NCBI RefSeq assembly: GCF_004342985.1
Contig: NZ_SMBO01000002.1
Span: 496,001 to 560,000, forward strand
Length of the DNA stretch: 64,000 nucleotides
Origin: Novosphingobium sp. PhB57
Lineage (GTDB): Bacteria > Pseudomonadota > Alphaproteobacteria > Sphingomonadales > Sphingomonadaceae
Direction: 5' to 3'
The position numbers were made by a program, and so were the translations under genes. The notes beneath the pieces are model-generated. The model made no database searches. It saw nothing but the letters and a program-made list of their open reading frames with translations, and was not told where the DNA came from. Of the stretch, positions 42,387-51,083 are shown in pieces (positions within the stretch are counted from its first letter, which is position 1; each line of letters begins with the position of its first letter).

Positions 42387-42427
42387 GGCGATTTAAGGGT
42401 TGATCAACCGGTTTGCGCCATAACCGG

Positions 42428-42760
42428 ATGATGAACCGCCCCTTCCTGCAGCGCCGATCCAGACGACAGCCGATCTCGCTGGCAGCACAATGCCGCACTG
42501 CCAATGGCTTGCGTGACGAAGGCGAGATTTCGGACATCACGGCAGAGGGCTGCTGCGTGGCGACGACGGGGCTGCTTTTCCGCGTGGGCATGCGCGTGGT
42601 GATTCGTCCGCAGGCGCTGGAAGGGCTGACCGGCATCATCCGCTGGATCAGCGGAGACTGCGCCGGCGTCGAGTTCGACCGGCCGCTCCACGGGCCGGTG
42701 GTGGACCATCTGGTGCGTCTGCACGCCACTTTCACGCCGGAGTGGCGCGCCGTCGGCTAA
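42428..42760 (+). CDS. PilZ-domain protein
   Basis: 110 residues. The c-di-GMP signature is recognisable as RRSRRQP near the N-terminus (Arg-x3-Arg) and DITAEGCCV (Asp-x-Ser/Thr-x2-Gly). The beta-barrel continues through GMRVVIRP, LTGIIRWISGDCAGVEFDRPL. Single-domain PilZ proteins bind cyclic di-GMP and modulate motility or polysaccharide output. The ATG at 42428 or 42431 is the start; the GTG/TTG further upstream is unlikely. No partner gene is obvious; the next gene is an MFS carrier. Confidence 0.88.
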   Translation: MMNRPFLQRRSRRQPISLAAQCRTANGLRDEGEISDITAEGCCVATTGLLFRVGMRVVIRPQALEGLTGIIRWISGDCAGVEFDRPLHGPVVDHLVRLHATFTPEWRAVG

Positions 42761-42948
42761 CCGCCGCTTTTACCCTCGCCGCCCTTTTCCGACTGTCTCT
42801 CTTCAAGCGGGCAGGCCATCACCTTTTCGCCGGGGCGGTATTTCCCGGCGGCGCGGCCAATCTCCTCGCCAGCGTCCCGCACCCACGTATCCTCCCGGCA
42901 AAGACATGCACGGCGAAAAGCCGGCACATCGCCATCCGGGAGAGAACC

Positions 42949-44217
42949 ATGGCCCATGCAGCCGGCAACACGCCGGATATTCCCAACCACCCCAAGGCCG
43001 TCCGAATGGGCGTGATCGCAGGGGTTTCGCATAATCTGGTGATCGGCACCGTGATGGGGTCCTTCGGCATCCTGCTGGCGTCGGTCGAGCAGCGCCTGGG
43101 CGTCAGCGCAGAGGCGGCGGCGGCGGGGATTCCGCTGGTCCTGGTCGGCTCGTCGATACTCGCGCCTTTCGTGGGCGTGCTGATCGCGAAAGTCTCGCTG
43201 CGGCTGCTCCTGCTGGTGGGCGCCCTGCTGACGGTGGGCGGCTATCTGCTGCTGGCCTTCACGCAGAGCTATGCGCTCTACCTCGTCGCCTACGGCCTGT
43301 TCTTCGGCCCCGCCCTGAGCCTGGCCGGATCGGTGGGCCCGGCCACCCTGGTGACGCGCTGGTTCCATCGCAATCGCGGACTGGCGCTGGGCGTCGTGCA
43401 CTTGCCGGTGGTGATCGCGATCATGCCCTGGCTGCTCCACGAGACGCTCGACGGCGTGGCGCCCACCACCATCTACCTCGCGATCGGACTGGTGGCCGCG
43501 GCGGTCATGATCCCGCTCAGCCTGATGACCATCGACCATCCTCCCAGCGGGGAGACCGCCGCGCCCGCCGCCGGCAGCCGGCGCACGTCGGACGGCTCGC
43601 TCAGCGTGGCGCAGCTCCTTGCCAGGCCGCGCTTCTGGGCGCTGTGTCTTGCGGGAATCGCCAGCATGACGAGTTCGGTGATGCTGGGTTCGCTGCTGGT
43701 GCCCATGGGCGAATCCTGGGGCTTCACCCGGGCCGAGTCGGCGCAGCTCCAGTCGATCATGTCGCTGGCCGGGATCGCCGGATCGGTGATGTTCGGCTGG
43801 ATTGCCGACAAGCTGGGCGGCGGACGCTCTCTGGCGCTGATCGGCTTCGATTGCGCGCTGCTGTGGCTGGTCCTGCTGCTGCACCCGCCTTTTGCCATGA
43901 CCGCGGTGGTAGTGGCGCTGATCGGCATGCACGGCGTGGGCGCGATCCCGACGCTGGGCCGCGGCTTGTCAGACAGCTTCGGCCAGGCCAGCTACAGCCG
44001 GGGCTTCGGGCTCAACACGCTGATCGGGCTGCCGTTCATCGCTTCGGCGGTGATCGGTTCGGCCAAGGCCTTCACACTTACCGGCAGCTACGATGCTGCG
44101 ATCAAGGGCATGGTGGTGTTCTTCGCACTCGCGGTCGCTTTCGGGCTCTACGGAGCGACCGGCCCGAAAGTCGAAGGCCCGCGCGCCTCGCTGGAACCCG
44201 AGCCGGAGCTGGCCTGA
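42949..44217 (+). CDS. MFS transporter, monocarboxylate/oxalate-formate antiporter type
   Basis: 422 residues, twelve helices. The start at 42949 follows GGGAGAGA; the longer frame would add an unlikely 69-residue prefix. The first helix (VSHNLVIGTVMGSFGILLASV), RWFHRNRGLALGV after helix 4, and FGWIADKLGGGRSLALIG in the second half fit the OFA/monocarboxylate branch of MFS. A central cytosolic loop (DHPPSGETAAPAAG) divides the two halves. Substrate unknown, probably an organic acid. Convergent with the Nudix gene. Confidence 0.9.
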   Translation: MAHAAGNTPDIPNHPKAVRMGVIAGVSHNLVIGTVMGSFGILLASVEQRLGVSAEAAAAGIPLVLVGSSILAPFVGVLIAKVSLRLLLLVGALLTVGGYLLLAFTQSYALYLVAYGLFFGPALSLAGSVGPATLVTRWFHRNRGLALGVVHLPVVIAIMPWLLHETLDGVAPTTIYLAIGLVAAAVMIPLSLMTIDHPPSGETAAPAAGSRRTSDGSLSVAQLLARPRFWALCLAGIASMTSSVMLGSLLVPMGESWGFTRAESAQLQSIMSLAGIAGSVMFGWIADKLGGGRSLALIGFDCALLWLVLLLHPPFAMTAVVVALIGMHGVGAIPTLGRGLSDSFGQASYSRGFGLNTLIGLPFIASAVIGSAKAFTLTGSYDAAIKGMVVFFALAVAFGLYGATGPKVEGPRASLEPEPELA

Positions 44218-44251
44218 GCCTGCCTGAACCGGGCCTCTGGCCGATCGCGGA

Positions 44252-45046
44252 TCAGCCGCGGTCGGCAGCGGCCTTGAGTTGCCCGCGCACCGGATAGCCG
44301 TGGCCGTCGGGGATCATCAGCCATTCCTCGCCCTCGATCGTCTCGATCCGGGGGTGGATGCGCTCCACGGGATGGCGCTGGATATCGGCTAGCGCCTCCG
44401 CGTGACTGGCAAAGCGGGCAAGGCGCTCCAGATTGCGGCGGGTGGGAAAGATCACCGCGATCTCGCCGCGCGCGGTCATGTCCAGCGCCTGGGCCGCGCT
44501 CGTCCAGAACAGGCGGGTATTTTCGGTGGCATCGACCGTGACGTCCACCGCGCCGGTGCCGAGGTCGGTGACGAAGAAGCGCGTGTCGAAGCCCTTGTCC
44601 CACGGCGGACACCAGTGCGCGTAGAGCACGAGGCGTTCGGGGGCGAGGTCCCAGCCGAAATGTTCCAGCACCGGCGCCAGCGTGCCGCGTTCCAACAGGA
44701 GCAGGCGGCCCTGGGCGGCTTCCTCGGCACTGACGGGCCGGTGCGTGGCGACCATCAACCCCGTCTCTTCCAGGGTTTCGCGAATGGCGGCGATGCGCGC
44801 GGAGGCGAGTTCGATGGGTTCTGAGGGCAGGAGCGCGGCGGCCAGCTCGCGGTCGGCCGGGTCGACGCGGCCGCCTGGAAACACCGCGGCCCCTCCGGCG
44901 AAACGCATTTCGCGGGCGCGCTGGACCATCAGCAGTTCCGGTGGGCCGCCGTCGGCCGCGTTGCGGAAGATCACCAGGGTCGCTGCCGGCACCACTTTGG
45001 GGCCATCCGCCGGCATCGGATCATTGCTGGGAGCATAGAGAGTCAT
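44252..45046 (-). CDS. Nudix hydrolase with expanded Nudix box
   Basis: 264 residues from the ATG at 45046; an upstream ATG at 45094 is possible. The core reads FPGGRVDPADRE ... ARIAAIRETLEETGLM: the REtLEETG half of the Nudix box is exact, but about 15 residues are inserted after the GG half. This is seen in the NUDT19-like branch, which acts on CoA and related esters. N-terminal AATLVIFRNAADGGPPELLMV is the first strand and loop. The C-terminal part (FPTRRNLERLARF) is typical of that branch too. Hydrolysis of a nucleoside-diphosphate-linked compound is expected; the substrate is not known. Confidence 0.88.
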   Translation of the reverse strand: MTLYAPSNDPMPADGPKVVPAATLVIFRNAADGGPPELLMVQRAREMRFAGGAAVFPGGRVDPADRELAAALLPSEPIELASARIAAIRETLEETGLMVATHRPVSAEEAAQGRLLLLERGTLAPVLEHFGWDLAPERLVLYAHWCPPWDKGFDTRFFVTDLGTGAVDVTVDATENTRLFWTSAAQALDMTARGEIAVIFPTRRNLERLARFASHAEALADIQRHPVERIHPRIETIEGEEWLMIPDGHGYPVRGQLKAAADRG

Positions 45047-45425
45047 GCCCGCGAGTTTGCGTGCCCTAGGCGGAGAGGCAAGCGGAATTGTCATGCCGGC
45101 CTTGCGCGGCGATCCGGCTGAAAACTGTCGGGCGGCTTTACACTTGCAGGGTTCCTGGAAGGCGCGGGTGCATGGTCATTGGCGGAAAACCGGGAGATTT
45201 GCCATTTGGCACGGCTCATGCTCATAGGATAACGTACCCTCGAGTAGTCTCGAACGAGACGGGGCCGAATGTCTCCCGGCCCCGTCTCCCCGAGCCCTCC
45301 ACCCCCCGAAATCGCCCCTCCGAAGTTTGCACGCCCCGGGCGGGGTGCATCTGCGAAGGGAGGGCGCGCACGAAAAAGCGCCCGGAGTTGCCCCCGGGCG
45401 CCTTTGGCATTCGATCGATCCGGGA
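45047..45425. other. Intergenic region holding two hairpins
   Basis: About 380 bases without a supported gene. Besides the grxD terminator (45373-45401) there is an 11-base perfect stem, gagacggggcc (45256-45266) with ggccccgtctc (45278-45288), loop 11, no U-run. It could mark the end of a transcript or be a processing signal. Nothing else is seen. Confidence 0.5.
45373..45401 (-). terminator. Intrinsic terminator of grxD
   Basis: On the minus strand an 8-base perfect stem (arms 45378-45385 and 45394-45401) with an 8-base loop is followed by TTTTT (45377-45373). It lies 25 bases after the grxD stop codon. Confidence 0.85.
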
Positions 45426-45755
45426 TCAGCCCTGGGTGGCGAGGCCGGTATCGATGAAGAGCTGGTGCAGTTCGCCAGCCTCGTACATTTCCATCATGAT
45501 GTCGCTGCCGCCGACGAATTCGCCCTTTACGTAGAGCTGCGGGATCGTCGGCCATTCCGAATAGGCCTTGATGCCCTGGCGGATGTCCATGTCCTGCAGC
45601 ACGTCGACGCTCTCGTAAGGCGCGCCGAGCTGTTCGAGGATGGCGATCGCGCGGCTGGAGAAGCCGCACTGCGGGAACAGCGGGGTGCCCTTCATGAACA
45701 GGACGATGTCGTTGTTCTTTACAATCTCGTCGATGCGCGCGTTGACGTCGGACAT
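45426..45755 (-). CDS. grxD: Monothiol CGFS glutaredoxin (Grx4 family)
   Basis: 109 residues, the single-domain Grx4 length. The motif FPQCGFSSRA has the CGFS active site. GTPLFP before it, WPTIPQLYV with the cis-proline and the glutathione-binding VGGSDIMMEMYEAGEL are all present. CGFS glutaredoxins carry a [2Fe-2S] cluster and pass it to targets, often in a complex with BolA. The bolA gene is the next one upstream on the same strand, about 117 bases away, supporting that partnership. Ends at a strong terminator. Confidence 0.96.
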   Translation of the reverse strand: MSDVNARIDEIVKNNDIVLFMKGTPLFPQCGFSSRAIAILEQLGAPYESVDVLQDMDIRQGIKAYSEWPTIPQLYVKGEFVGGSDIMMEMYEAGELHQLFIDTGLATQG

Positions 45756-45872
45756 TTCAATAAACCTTCAGACTAGACCATGAACGTATCATGCTCTGCG
45801 TTTCTTTTGTTCGCCGCATTTTCCGGGCCGTCGGGTGATTTCACCTGACTTGAAAATGCTCCGATGCCGGCT

Positions 45873-46106
45873 TCAGTTGGGGACGGCGGTGGTGAGTTGC
45901 AAGGCGTGGAGCACGCCGCCCATGCGGCCGCCCAGGGCTTCGTAGACCATCTTGTGCTGGGCCACGCGGGGCTTGCCCGCGAAAGCGGCGCTGGTGACGC
46001 GCGCGGCATAATGGTCGCCGTCACCGGCAAGATCCGTGATCTCGACCGATGCGTCGGGCAGGGCGGTGCGGATCATGGCTTCGATTTCGCTGGCGGACAT
46101 GGCCAT
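45873..46106 (-). CDS. bolA: BolA family protein
   Basis: 77 residues. It begins MAMSASEIEAMIRTALPDASVEITDLAGDGDHY in pieces. The conserved GDGDHYAARVTS, then RVAQHKMVYEALGGRMGGVLHAL with the invariant His of BolA, identify the short IbaG/BolA-like class. It binds Fe-S clusters with CGFS glutaredoxins. Gene order zeta subunit, bolA, grxD on one strand is common in alphaproteobacteria. Confidence 0.95.
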   Translation of the reverse strand: MAMSASEIEAMIRTALPDASVEITDLAGDGDHYAARVTSAAFAGKPRVAQHKMVYEALGGRMGGVLHALQLTTAVPN

Positions 46107-46188
46107 GGCCTGGTTCCTTTCGTTCGGCTCTTGGCCGGGGCATCTTCAGGCCGGACCGGAATGTCCGGCGCGGCCCGAAAACGACTGT

Positions 46189-46506
46189 TCAGCCCAGGAA
46201 GGCGCGGCGCGCCTCGACCTGCTTGGCTTCGAGTGCGGTGCGGATTTCGTTTTCGGACGCGTCCACACCGGCAGCAATGAGATCGCCCAGCAGCTTGCGG
46301 ATCACGTCCTCGTCGCCGGCTTCCTCGAAGTCGGCCTGGACGACGGCCTTGGCGTAAGCCTCGGTCTCGGCGGAAGAAAGCCCCATGCGCACGGCGGCCC
46401 ATTCGCCCAGCAGGCGGTTGCGGCGCGCCTGGATGCGGAACTGGGTGTCTGCGTCATGCACGAACTTGGCCTCTTCGGCGCGTTCGCGGTCCTGGAAACT
46501 CGTCAT
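46189..46506 (-). CDS. F1-ATPase inhibitor subunit zeta (DUF1476)
   Basis: 105 residues, matching DUF1476/zeta. The N-terminus MTSFQDRERAEEAKFVHD, with its FxxRExxxE helix, is the inhibitory part that enters the F1 rotor interface. After it FRIQARRNRLLGEWAA and EADEDVIRKLL-like helices (here EAGDEDVIRKLLGDL) form the four-helix C-terminal bundle. In alphaproteobacteria zeta blocks ATP hydrolysis by the F1Fo synthase. Its presence is a taxonomic pointer. It is upstream of bolA, 82 bases away. Confidence 0.94.
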   Translation of the reverse strand: MTSFQDRERAEEAKFVHDADTQFRIQARRNRLLGEWAAVRMGLSSAETEAYAKAVVQADFEEAGDEDVIRKLLGDLIAAGVDASENEIRTALEAKQVEARRAFLG

Positions 46507-46580
46507 CGGATAACCTCGATCTAGGGCTTATCCTGCCGATAGGGCGCGAAGCGGGTCGGGGCAATGGCGATTTGCGATGC

Positions 46581-46607
46581 GTCGTCCCGGACCGGGTCCG
46601 GGACGAC
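46581..46607. repeat. REP-like palindrome 1
   Basis: Perfect 11-base arms gtcgtcccgga (46581-46591) and tccgggacgac (46597-46607) with a 5-base centre, just past the leuD stop. Similar palindromes with 5-base centres are at 50189-50205 and 53143-53165. Confidence 0.7.
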
Positions 46608-46614
46608 AGCCGGT

Positions 46615-47214
46615 TCAGGCGCTCGCCGGAGTCTTCGCCAGGAACGGCAGGTCGCTGCGTGCCCTGGCCTCGTGGGCCGAGATGGCATCGCCCTGCGCCA
46701 TGGTCAGGCCGACTTCGTCGAGCCCGCCCAGCAGGCAGTGCTTGCGGAACGGGTCGATCTCGAAACCGTAGCGATCCTGGAAGCGCGTGGTTACGGTCTG
46801 GGTCTCCAGGTCGATGTCGATCGGATCGGTCTGCGCCACTTCCATCAGCCGGTCGATCGCCGCCTGCGGCAGCGCCACGGTGAGGATGCCGTTCTTGAAG
46901 GCATTGCCCGAGAAGATGTCCGAGAAGCTCGGCGCGATCACGCAGGTCACGCCCATGTCGAGCAGCGCCCAGGCGGCATGTTCGCGGCTGGAGCCGCAAC
47001 CGAAGTTGTCGCCCGCGATCAGGATCGGCGCGCCTGCGAACTCGGGGTCCGCAAAGACGTTGTCCGGTTCCTTCTTCACCGCCTCGAACGCGCCCTTGCC
47101 AAGGCCTTCGCGGGTGATGGTCTTGAGCCAGTGGGCCGGGATGATGACGTCGGTGTCGACGTTCTTGCGGCCGAACGGGATGGCCCGTCCGGCGACGTGG
47201 GAAATGGCCTGCAT
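46615..47214 (-). CDS. leuD: 3-isopropylmalate dehydratase small subunit
   Basis: 199 residues. The swivelling aconitase domain is recognised by [21 protein letters not shown] at the start and [19 protein letters not shown], the family signature. It pairs with LeuC to isomerise 2- and 3-isopropylmalate in leucine synthesis. The ATG at 47214 overlaps the stop of the tiny gene 47214-47378 (TGATG), so translation is coupled. A REP-like palindrome lies 8 bases after the stop codon. Confidence 0.97.
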   Translation of the reverse strand: MQAISHVAGRAIPFGRKNVDTDVIIPAHWLKTITREGLGKGAFEAVKKEPDNVFADPEFAGAPILIAGDNFGCGSSREHAAWALLDMGVTCVIAPSFSDIFSGNAFKNGILTVALPQAAIDRLMEVAQTDPIDIDLETQTVTTRFQDRYGFEIDPFRKHCLLGGLDEVGLTMAQGDAISAHEARARSDLPFLAKTPASA

Positions 47215-47378
47215 CAGTCGGTCTCGGGCGCCTGTTCGGGGTGCAGCGGCTTTTCGTTCGCGCGGGCCTTGCGGCGCTTCACGAAGAGCAGGGCCGCGGC
47301 GATCGCGGCCGAGCCGATGGCGGCGCCGGCTGCCAGAGCGGCGCGGCCGGCGAGGTTGTTTTCGGAATCGTTGGACAT
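47214..47378 (-). CDS. Tiny single-helix membrane protein between leuC and leuD
   Basis: 54 residues, starting [15 protein letters not shown] and ending [13 protein letters not shown] hydrophobic Ala/Gly-rich helix (residues about 14-33, [20 protein letters not shown]) is followed by a basic patch KRRKARA, giving an N-out/C-in single-pass prediction. The start is 7 bases from leuC's stop, and the stop overlaps leuD's start by one base (TGATG). The reading frame is exactly spaced as part of the leu operon. It may couple translation of leuC and leuD or have a membrane role; no function is known to me. Confidence 0.75.
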   Translation of the reverse strand: MSNDSENNLAGRAALAAGAAIGSAAIAAALLFVKRRKARANEKPLHPEQAPETD

Positions 47379-47385
47379 GTCGTTC

Positions 47386-48819
47386 TTATCCTACCAGTTC
47401 GCGCACGTCGGTGAGCTTGCCGGTCACCGCGGCGGCGGCGGCCATGGCCGGGCTCATCAGGTGGGTACGGCTGCCGGGGCCCTGGCGGCCGGTGAAGTTG
47501 CGGTTGCTGGTCGAGGCGCAGCGTTCGCCTGCCGGCACTTTGTCGGGGTTCATGGCGAGGCAGGCCGAGCAACCCGGTTCGCGCCATTCCAGGCCCGCTT
47601 CGATGATGATCCTGTCGAGCCCTTCGGCCTCGGCCTGGGCCTTGACCAGGCCCGAGCCGGGGACGACGATCGCCCACTTCACGTTGTCTGCCTTGTGGCG
47701 GCCCTTGAGCACTGCGGCGGCGGCGCGGATATCCTCGATGCGGCTGTTGGTGCACGAGCCGATGAAGACGTTCTGCACTTCCACTTCGGTGAGGCGGGTG
47801 CCGGGGGTGAGGCCCATGTAGTCGAGGCTGACCTTCACCGCGTCGCGCTTGGAGGCGTCGGCGAAGTCTTCCGGCGCGGGAACGACGCCGCCGATGGCCG
47901 ACGTGTCCTCGGGGCTGGTGCCCCAGGTGACGGTCGGCTGGATATCCTCGGCGCGGATCGAGACGGTCTTGTCGAACGTCGCGCCTTCGTCGGTCGCCAG
48001 GTTCTTCCACCAGGCCAGGGCCTTGTCCCAGTCATCGCCCTGCGGGGCGTAAGGGCGGCCTTCGACATAAGCGAACGTGGTCTCGTCCGGAGCGATCAGG
48101 CCGGCACGGGCGCCGCCCTCGATCGCCATGTTGCAGACGGTCAGGCGGCCTTCGACGGACATTTCCTCGAAGACGTTGCCGCGGAACTCGATCACGTAGC
48201 CGGTGCCGCCGGCCGTGCCGATCACGCCGATGATGTGGAGCACCACGTCCTTGGGAGTGATGCCCGCGCCCAGCTTGCCGTCGACGCGGACTTCGAAGCT
48301 CTTCGACTGCTTGAGCAGCAGGGTCTGCGTGGCGAGGACATGTTCGACCTCGCTGGTGCCGATGCCGAAGGCCAGCGCGCCGATGCCGCCGTGGCAGGCC
48401 GTGTGGCTGTCACCGCAGACGATGGTGGCGCCGGGCAGCGAGAAGCCCTGCTCGGGTCCGACGACGTGGACGATGCCCTGCTCGGCATCGGTGGCGTCGA
48501 TATAGCGAATGCCGAATTCCGGCGCATTTCTCTTGAGCGCGGCCAGCTGCTGCGCGCTTTCGGGGTCGGCGATGGGCAACACATGCCCCTGCGCATCCTT
48601 GCGCGCGGTGGTCGGCAGGTTGTGGTCGGGAACCGCAAGGGTAAGATCGGGGCGCCGCACCGGGCGGCCGGCCACGCGTAGGCTTTCGAAGGCCTGCGGG
48701 CTCGTCACTTCGTGGACGAGGTGCCGGTCGATATAGATGAGGCTGGTTCCGTCGTCTCGCGTGTCGACGACGTGGGCGTCCCAGATCTTCTGGTAGAGGG
48801 TGCGCGGTTTCGTGGTCAT
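47386..48819 (-). CDS. leuC: 3-isopropylmalate dehydratase large subunit
   Basis: 477 residues from the ATG at 48819; 23 additional upstream codons were rejected because [18 protein letters not shown] is the normal N-terminus. Cluster ligands lie in FIGSCTNSR and in [11 protein letters not shown] (two Cys). [21 protein letters not shown] is the aconitase signature. It holds a [4Fe-4S] cluster and works with LeuD in the cytosol. It is the first gene of a leuC-small ORF-leuD unit. Confidence 0.97.
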   Translation of the reverse strand: MTTKPRTLYQKIWDAHVVDTRDDGTSLIYIDRHLVHEVTSPQAFESLRVAGRPVRRPDLTLAVPDHNLPTTARKDAQGHVLPIADPESAQQLAALKRNAPEFGIRYIDATDAEQGIVHVVGPEQGFSLPGATIVCGDSHTACHGGIGALAFGIGTSEVEHVLATQTLLLKQSKSFEVRVDGKLGAGITPKDVVLHIIGVIGTAGGTGYVIEFRGNVFEEMSVEGRLTVCNMAIEGGARAGLIAPDETTFAYVEGRPYAPQGDDWDKALAWWKNLATDEGATFDKTVSIRAEDIQPTVTWGTSPEDTSAIGGVVPAPEDFADASKRDAVKVSLDYMGLTPGTRLTEVEVQNVFIGSCTNSRIEDIRAAAAVLKGRHKADNVKWAIVVPGSGLVKAQAEAEGLDRIIIEAGLEWREPGCSACLAMNPDKVPAGERCASTSNRNFTGRQGPGSRTHLMSPAMAAAAAVTGKLTDVRELVG

Positions 48820-48945
48820 GGTGAAAGCGCGATTAGGCCCGCCCGCCCCGCAATTCAAGGGGAACGGGCGTGCCTTTTCGCGCAACATTATTCGCTAAGC
48901 GGTCAACCGGGGCTTCTCGCCCCGGCTGCCTGCGCGTCGCGGTCT

Positions 48946-49320
48946 TCAGCGGCGGTGGCCGTTGCGGTCGTTGCGTTCGGCATGGAGCGCGGCGTGGACG
49001 CGGTCGATCCGGCCCTGCAGGGTCTGCATCTCGCGCGGGCTCAGGCCGCCGCGGGCGTAAGTCGAATGGAGGCGCTGGATCTGGACCGCGTCGTTGCGCA
49101 GGCCGGTGGCTTCACGCTGGCTGATCGTGCGGCGGGCGGCGGCGCGATCGATCTCGCCGCGCAGTCCGGCGATGTCCGAGCGGATCTTCGCTTCGCGATT
49201 GGGCGTGATGCGCGCGGCTTCGCGGTGCGGCGCGGCCGCTTCGGCAATGCCCGGCGCGACGGCCGAGAAACCCAGGGCCGCGACAAGGGCGGGAGCGATG
49301 AAACGGGTGATCTTGCGCAT
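48946..49320 (-). CDS. Small secreted Arg/Ala-rich helical protein
   Basis: 124 residues from the ATG at 49320, preceded by AAGAAGGAAAG. The signal peptide MRKITRFIAPALVAALGFSAV ends at AEAAA. The mature part is charged and helical: REAKIRSDIAGLRGEIDRAA, RRTISQREATGLRND, RGGLSPREMQTLQGRIDRVH. Heptad-like leucines suggest a coiled coil. No motif is known. Similar small periplasmic proteins are common in sphingomonads. Single gene. Confidence 0.8.
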   Translation of the reverse strand: MRKITRFIAPALVAALGFSAVAPGIAEAAAPHREAARITPNREAKIRSDIAGLRGEIDRAAARRTISQREATGLRNDAVQIQRLHSTYARGGLSPREMQTLQGRIDRVHAALHAERNDRNGHRR

Positions 49321-49655
49321 GGGACTTTCCTTCTTTTTCCGGGATTTGTTCCGTGCATTCAGATTTAGAAGTCTCAACATGAACGGCAGAAGACTCACCG
49401 GTCACAGTCCTGTCGGCATTTGTAACTAAGTGTCGCAGCCACGAGACTGTAGACGGCCTCTGCGACCCGACGGGAGAGGCCGCCTGAAAGATAAGGAATG
49501 CAGGGCAGCCGTACCGGCCCCGCGCCTCTGCGGCTGCATCTGCATTCCAAACTTTCCCCTCCTGGCTGCCCGCCGCGCGGCACATTCTGCCGACACCGTC
49601 ATTTGACCATCCTCGGCACCTGACAAGGCGCAGCCAAGCGACTAGAACGGGGATC
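49321..49655. other. Intergenic region between secreted-protein gene and crtZ
   Basis: About 335 bases with no supported gene. An 8-base stem (49454-49461 with 49475-49482) is the only structure seen. It must contain the divergent promoters of the two flanking genes. Confidence 0.45.
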
Positions 49656-50171
49656 ATGTCGTTTCTCTCCGCCGCCCTGATCGTGCTCGCTTCTGCCGCA
49701 GCGATGGAATTCGTCGCCTGGGCGAGCCATAAGTACATCATGCATGGGTTCGGCTGGGCCTGGCACCGCGACCATCACGAGCCGCACGACAACCTCCTCG
49801 AAAGGAACGATCTCTACGCGCTGGTCGGCGCGGCGATCAGCATTTCGATGTTTGCGCTGGGTTCGCCGCTGGTCATGGGCGCCGGGGCATGGGCGCCGGG
49901 AACCTGGATCGGGCTGGGCGTACTGCTCTACGGCGTGATCTATACGCTGATCCACGACGGTCTCGTCCATCAGCGCTATTTCCGATGGGTGCCCAAGCGC
50001 GGCTATGCCAAGCGGCTCGTACAGGCGCACAAGCTGCACCATGCGACCATCGGCAAGGAGGGCGGGGTGAGCTTCGGCTTCGTGATCGCGCGCGATCCGG
50101 CCGTGCTGAAGCAGGAACTGCGCCGCCAGCGCCAGCAGGGAATCGCCGTGCTGCGGGACGCGGTGGAGTAG
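49656..50171 (+). CDS. crtZ: Beta-carotene hydroxylase CrtZ
   Basis: 171 residues. The four histidine clusters of the fatty-acid-hydroxylase-like carotene hydroxylases are all present: HKYIMH, HRDHH, HDGLVHQRYF and HKLHH. They bind the di-iron centre. Four helices (ALIVLASAAAMEFVAWA, DLYALVGAAISISMFAL, WIGLGVLLYGVIYTLI) anchor it in the membrane. CrtZ adds 3-hydroxyl groups to beta-carotene to give zeaxanthin, an early step to nostoxanthin in sphingomonads. No other crt genes are adjacent. Confidence 0.95.
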   Translation: MSFLSAALIVLASAAAMEFVAWASHKYIMHGFGWAWHRDHHEPHDNLLERNDLYALVGAAISISMFALGSPLVMGAGAWAPGTWIGLGVLLYGVIYTLIHDGLVHQRYFRWVPKRGYAKRLVQAHKLHHATIGKEGGVSFGFVIARDPAVLKQELRRQRQQGIAVLRDAVE

Positions 50172-50188
50172 CGCTGCGAGACCCTCTT

Positions 50189-50205
50189 CCCGGATCAAGT
50201 CCGGG
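50189..50205. repeat. REP-like palindrome 2
   Basis: cccgga (50189-50194) and tccggg (50200-50205) around a 5-base centre tcaag, within a longer imperfect palindrome, between the converging crtZ and ybaN genes. Same design as the ones near leuD and nadE. Confidence 0.55.
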
Positions 50206-50217
50206 GCGACGTCGTGG

Positions 50218-50577
50218 CTATTCCGCGCGCGTCCAGATCCAGGGGCCGATCACCAGCAGCACTCCGGCCGGGATCAGCACCCAAGGCCAGCCCACCGTGA
50301 ACCATGTGAAGGGTATCGAAGCGCTCATCGCCAGGATCGCGGAGACCTTGCCCTTGCGGCTGATCGCGCGCCGGTCGCGCCAATCGCGCAAGTGGCGACC
50401 GTGGGTAGGGTGGTTGTAGAGCCGCTCGGCCCATTCGGGATGGCTCTTGCCGAAGCACCAGGCAGCCAGCAGGTAGAACACCACGGTCGGCATGACCGGG
50501 AGGAAGATGCCGATCGTTCCAAGCGCGACGAAGAACAGCCCCGCTGCCATCCAGAGCGGGCGGCTGGCCTTCTTCAA
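50218..50577 (-). CDS. ybaN: DUF454 membrane protein (YbaN family)
   Basis: 119 residues. The DUF454 pattern is evident: GLFFVALGTIGIFLPVMPTVVFYLLAAWCFGKSHPE in pieces, then HPTHGRHLRDWRDRRAIS with the conserved Arg/Trp. Three to four helices. The biochemical role is unknown. The ATG at 50577 overlaps the sufE stop by four bases (ATGA), so it is translationally coupled to sufE. Confidence 0.93.
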   Translation of the reverse strand: MKKASRPLWMAAGLFFVALGTIGIFLPVMPTVVFYLLAAWCFGKSHPEWAERLYNHPTHGRHLRDWRDRRAISRKGKVSAILAMSASIPFTWFTVGWPWVLIPAGVLLVIGPWIWTRAE

Positions 50578-51005
50578 GTCGTGCTGCCTGCGTTCTGTCC
50601 GGAGGCGTAGCGGGCGGCCGTCTCGCGGATCAGCGCGATCATGTTCGGCACGCCCTGCGTCCGGTTGGACGAGAGCTGGTTCTTGAGGTCGAACGGCGCC
50701 AGGGCGGCGGCGATGTCGGTTTCCGCGACTTCGGCGGCGGGTCGGTCCTGCACGGCGGCGATCACCAGCGAGACGATGCCCTTGGTGATTGCCGCATTGC
50801 TGTCTGCCAGGAAGTGCAGCGTGCCGTCCTCCCGCGCCATCGGATAGACCCAGACGCTGGCCGAGCAGCCGCGCACCTTGGTGGCGTCCGTCTTCAGCGC
50901 GTCGGGCATGGGATCGAGTTCGGCGCCAAGGCCGATCAGCAGGCGATAGCGTTCATCGCCTTCGGAAAACTCGTATTCTTCGCGGATGTCGTCGAGGCTG
51001 CGCAT
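50574..51005 (-). CDS. sufE: SufE-type cysteine desulfurase accessory protein
   Basis: 143 residues from the ATG at 51005, giving MRSLDDIREEYEFSEGDERY. The frame is open much further but upstream sequence belongs to the nadE strand. The catalytic cysteine is in RGCSASVWVYP (about residue 47), the loop typical of SufE. GIVSLVIAAVQDRPA and FDLKNQLSSNRTQGVPNM complete the fold. SufE takes persulfide sulfur from SufS for Fe-S cluster assembly. No suf operon is near. It is followed by ybaN through an ATGA overlap. Confidence 0.95.
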   Translation of the reverse strand: MRSLDDIREEYEFSEGDERYRLLIGLGAELDPMPDALKTDATKVRGCSASVWVYPMAREDGTLHFLADSNAAITKGIVSLVIAAVQDRPAAEVAETDIAAALAPFDLKNQLSSNRTQGVPNMIALIRETAARYASGQNAGSTT

Positions 51006-51083
51006 CTCTCGCCATTTAAGCGCGGCACGGGGGAGGGCAAGGGGAAGTTGCCTCACGTCGCGGTTCCTGTCAGGGATTTGCCC

